From Streptomyces xanthophaeus (GTDB lineage Bacteria > Actinomycetota > Actinomycetes > Streptomycetales > Streptomycetaceae): a stretch of 64,000 bases of DNA. Numbering within the stretch: position 1 is the stretch's first letter; each line of letters opens with the position of its first letter. Below are positions 63,516-64,000 of the stretch, in pieces. The stretch is from the NCBI RefSeq assembly GCF_030440515.1, contig NZ_CP076543.1, positions 4,561,501 to 4,625,500 of the forward strand, given 5' to 3'. The notes under the pieces were generated by a model, which saw only the letters and a program-made list of their open reading frames with translations, was not told the origin of the DNA and did no database searches. Made by a program: the position numbers and the translations under genes.

Positions 63516-63842
63516 GTCAGTCCATCCTCTTCGTCGTCTTCGTCGAGTGACACGAACTGGGTGCGCCCGCCCGGGCCCGGAGCGGAACGTTCAGTATCGA
63601 CGGGACATCCGGTGACGTATCGCGAGTTTCCGGCTTACGGCCGAAATCACCCCCGACGTTCCCGCGGGCCGCCGGGCGGCGGGACCTGCGGCCGGTGCGT
63701 GGGGCAGCAACTGCCTTTCCGGTGAGGTGGTTTGGCGCGCGTGGCGGGAAGGTGTCGCCACCCGAGAAAATCATGCAAGCATGCTTGATTGTTTTGCCGG
63801 GTGCTGCCAGTCTTCCCCTCACGCCGAGAAGGGGAGCGCACC
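63516..63842. other. divergent intergenic region before the last gene
   Basis: 327 bp shared by two divergent genes. The first 230 bp are without clear features. The final 70 bp are AT-richer and hold the palindrome at 63776 and a TTGATT at 63785. Confidence 0.5.
63776..63787. promoter_or_regulatory. palindrome overlapping a likely -35 box
   Basis: CAAGCATGCTTG is a perfect 12-bp palindrome; the TTGATT at 63785 overlaps its end and is a plausible -35 for the downstream GTG at 63843 (a weak CAGTCT lies 17 bp further). TetR-like operators often take this form; the regulator is not known. Confidence 0.5.
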
Positions 63843-64000
63843 GTGCCCGATCCGTCCGCCGTCGACGCAGCCGTCGCCGTCTTCGCAGATCTGCGCGAGG
63901 AAGGCCATGAACTGGATTCCCTGGTAGGGGAGTTGCCCGTCCCCGACTGGGCCCGGCCCACCCCCGCGCCCGGCTGGACCGTCGCCCACCAGATCGCCCA
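63843..64000 (+). CDS. TIGR03084-type metal-binding protein (DinB/MDMPI fold), 3' end cut by the window
   Basis: The first 52 codons of a GTG-started gene (GGGGAG 7 bases upstream): [20 protein letters not shown], then [22 protein letters not shown], typical of the TIGR03084 family, where the WTVxHQIxH helix carries a metal-binding His. Members are DinB/mycothiol-dependent maleylpyruvate isomerase-like proteins and many are found with acyl-CoA metabolism genes. The remainder lies outside this window. Confidence 0.8.
   Translation, partial: MPDPSAVDAAVAVFADLREEGHELDSLVGELPVPDWARPTPAPGWTVAHQIA

Overview
The window is high-GC actinobacterial chromosome, almost certainly Streptomyces. Codon third positions are nearly all G or C, GTG starts are common, and the gene content is typical of the genus: XRE/DUF397 regulators, SigE-family sigma factor, futalosine-pathway menaquinone genes, XPB-type helicase, DUF3027, DUF2530 and DUF2771 proteins, and CocE-like hydrolase. 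About 65 genes are supported, plus one doubtful leader ORF. No rRNA, tRNA, CRISPR array, IS element, prophage or biosynthetic cluster is visible, so this looks like core chromosome with small variable pockets.

Layout. 1-3.0 kb: two paralogous secreted subtilases (the first cut by the window edge) flanking a free-standing I9 inhibitor/propeptide gene. 3.0-7.8 kb: a variable pocket with an XRE regulator and DUF397 partner, a divergent two-gene unit, a small secreted protein, an unusually AT-richer membrane protein, and a GNAT. 7.8-10.3 kb: MurNAc PTS permease plus MurNAc-6-P etherase (murQ) for cell-wall sugar recycling. 10.4-18.7 kb: DUF4031 unit, penicillin-binding-type serine hydrolase, an HTH protein with a structured leader, a drug-efflux MFS, an HD hydrolase, CutC with a DasR-like site, and a HelD-type RNA polymerase-associated motor. 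18.9-29 kb: secreted and membrane proteins, XPB helicase, and a six-gene pocket (TetR, peroxiredoxin-like, GNAT-like, degenerate trypsin-fold protein, DoxX, DUF4291) lying between XPB and its usual helicase-associated neighbour.

29-38 kb: HAAS-like membrane protein, SigE-family sigma factor with a membrane partner, HAD phosphatase, cold-shock protein, mqnD-mqnB, a DUF2771 lipoprotein, an MFS protein and DUF3027. 38-48 kb: NfeD-like/flotillin pair, secreted beta-propeller-like protein, SGNH hydrolase, an aldo/keto reductase behind a MerR-type promoter, a 29-residue membrane peptide, thpR, a MarR-MFS efflux operon, a ribbon-helix-helix protein, an AzgA-type purine permease and DUF2530. 48-60.7 kb: CtpE-like P-type ATPase, acyltransferase-3, a sacsin-type HSP90-like ATPase protein, serC, a GlcD/GlcF-like FAD/Fe-S oxidoreductase, an EamA exporter and DUF1801. 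60.7-61.9 kb: a gene-free stretch that is one long inverted repeat. 61.9-64 kb: CocE/S15 hydrolase and the start of a TIGR03084-type protein.

The most unusual items are the roughly 1.1-kb inverted repeat at 60781-61882 (arms near 390 bp, long perfectly matching blocks, no credible gene), an intergenic repeat unit that sits in frame inside the FAD/Fe-S oxidoreductase, a hairpin plus upstream ORF leader in front of the HTH/zinc-ribbon gene, and a protein that looks like a catalytically dead trypsin fold. All identifications were made by eye from motifs and family memory; no database was searched.
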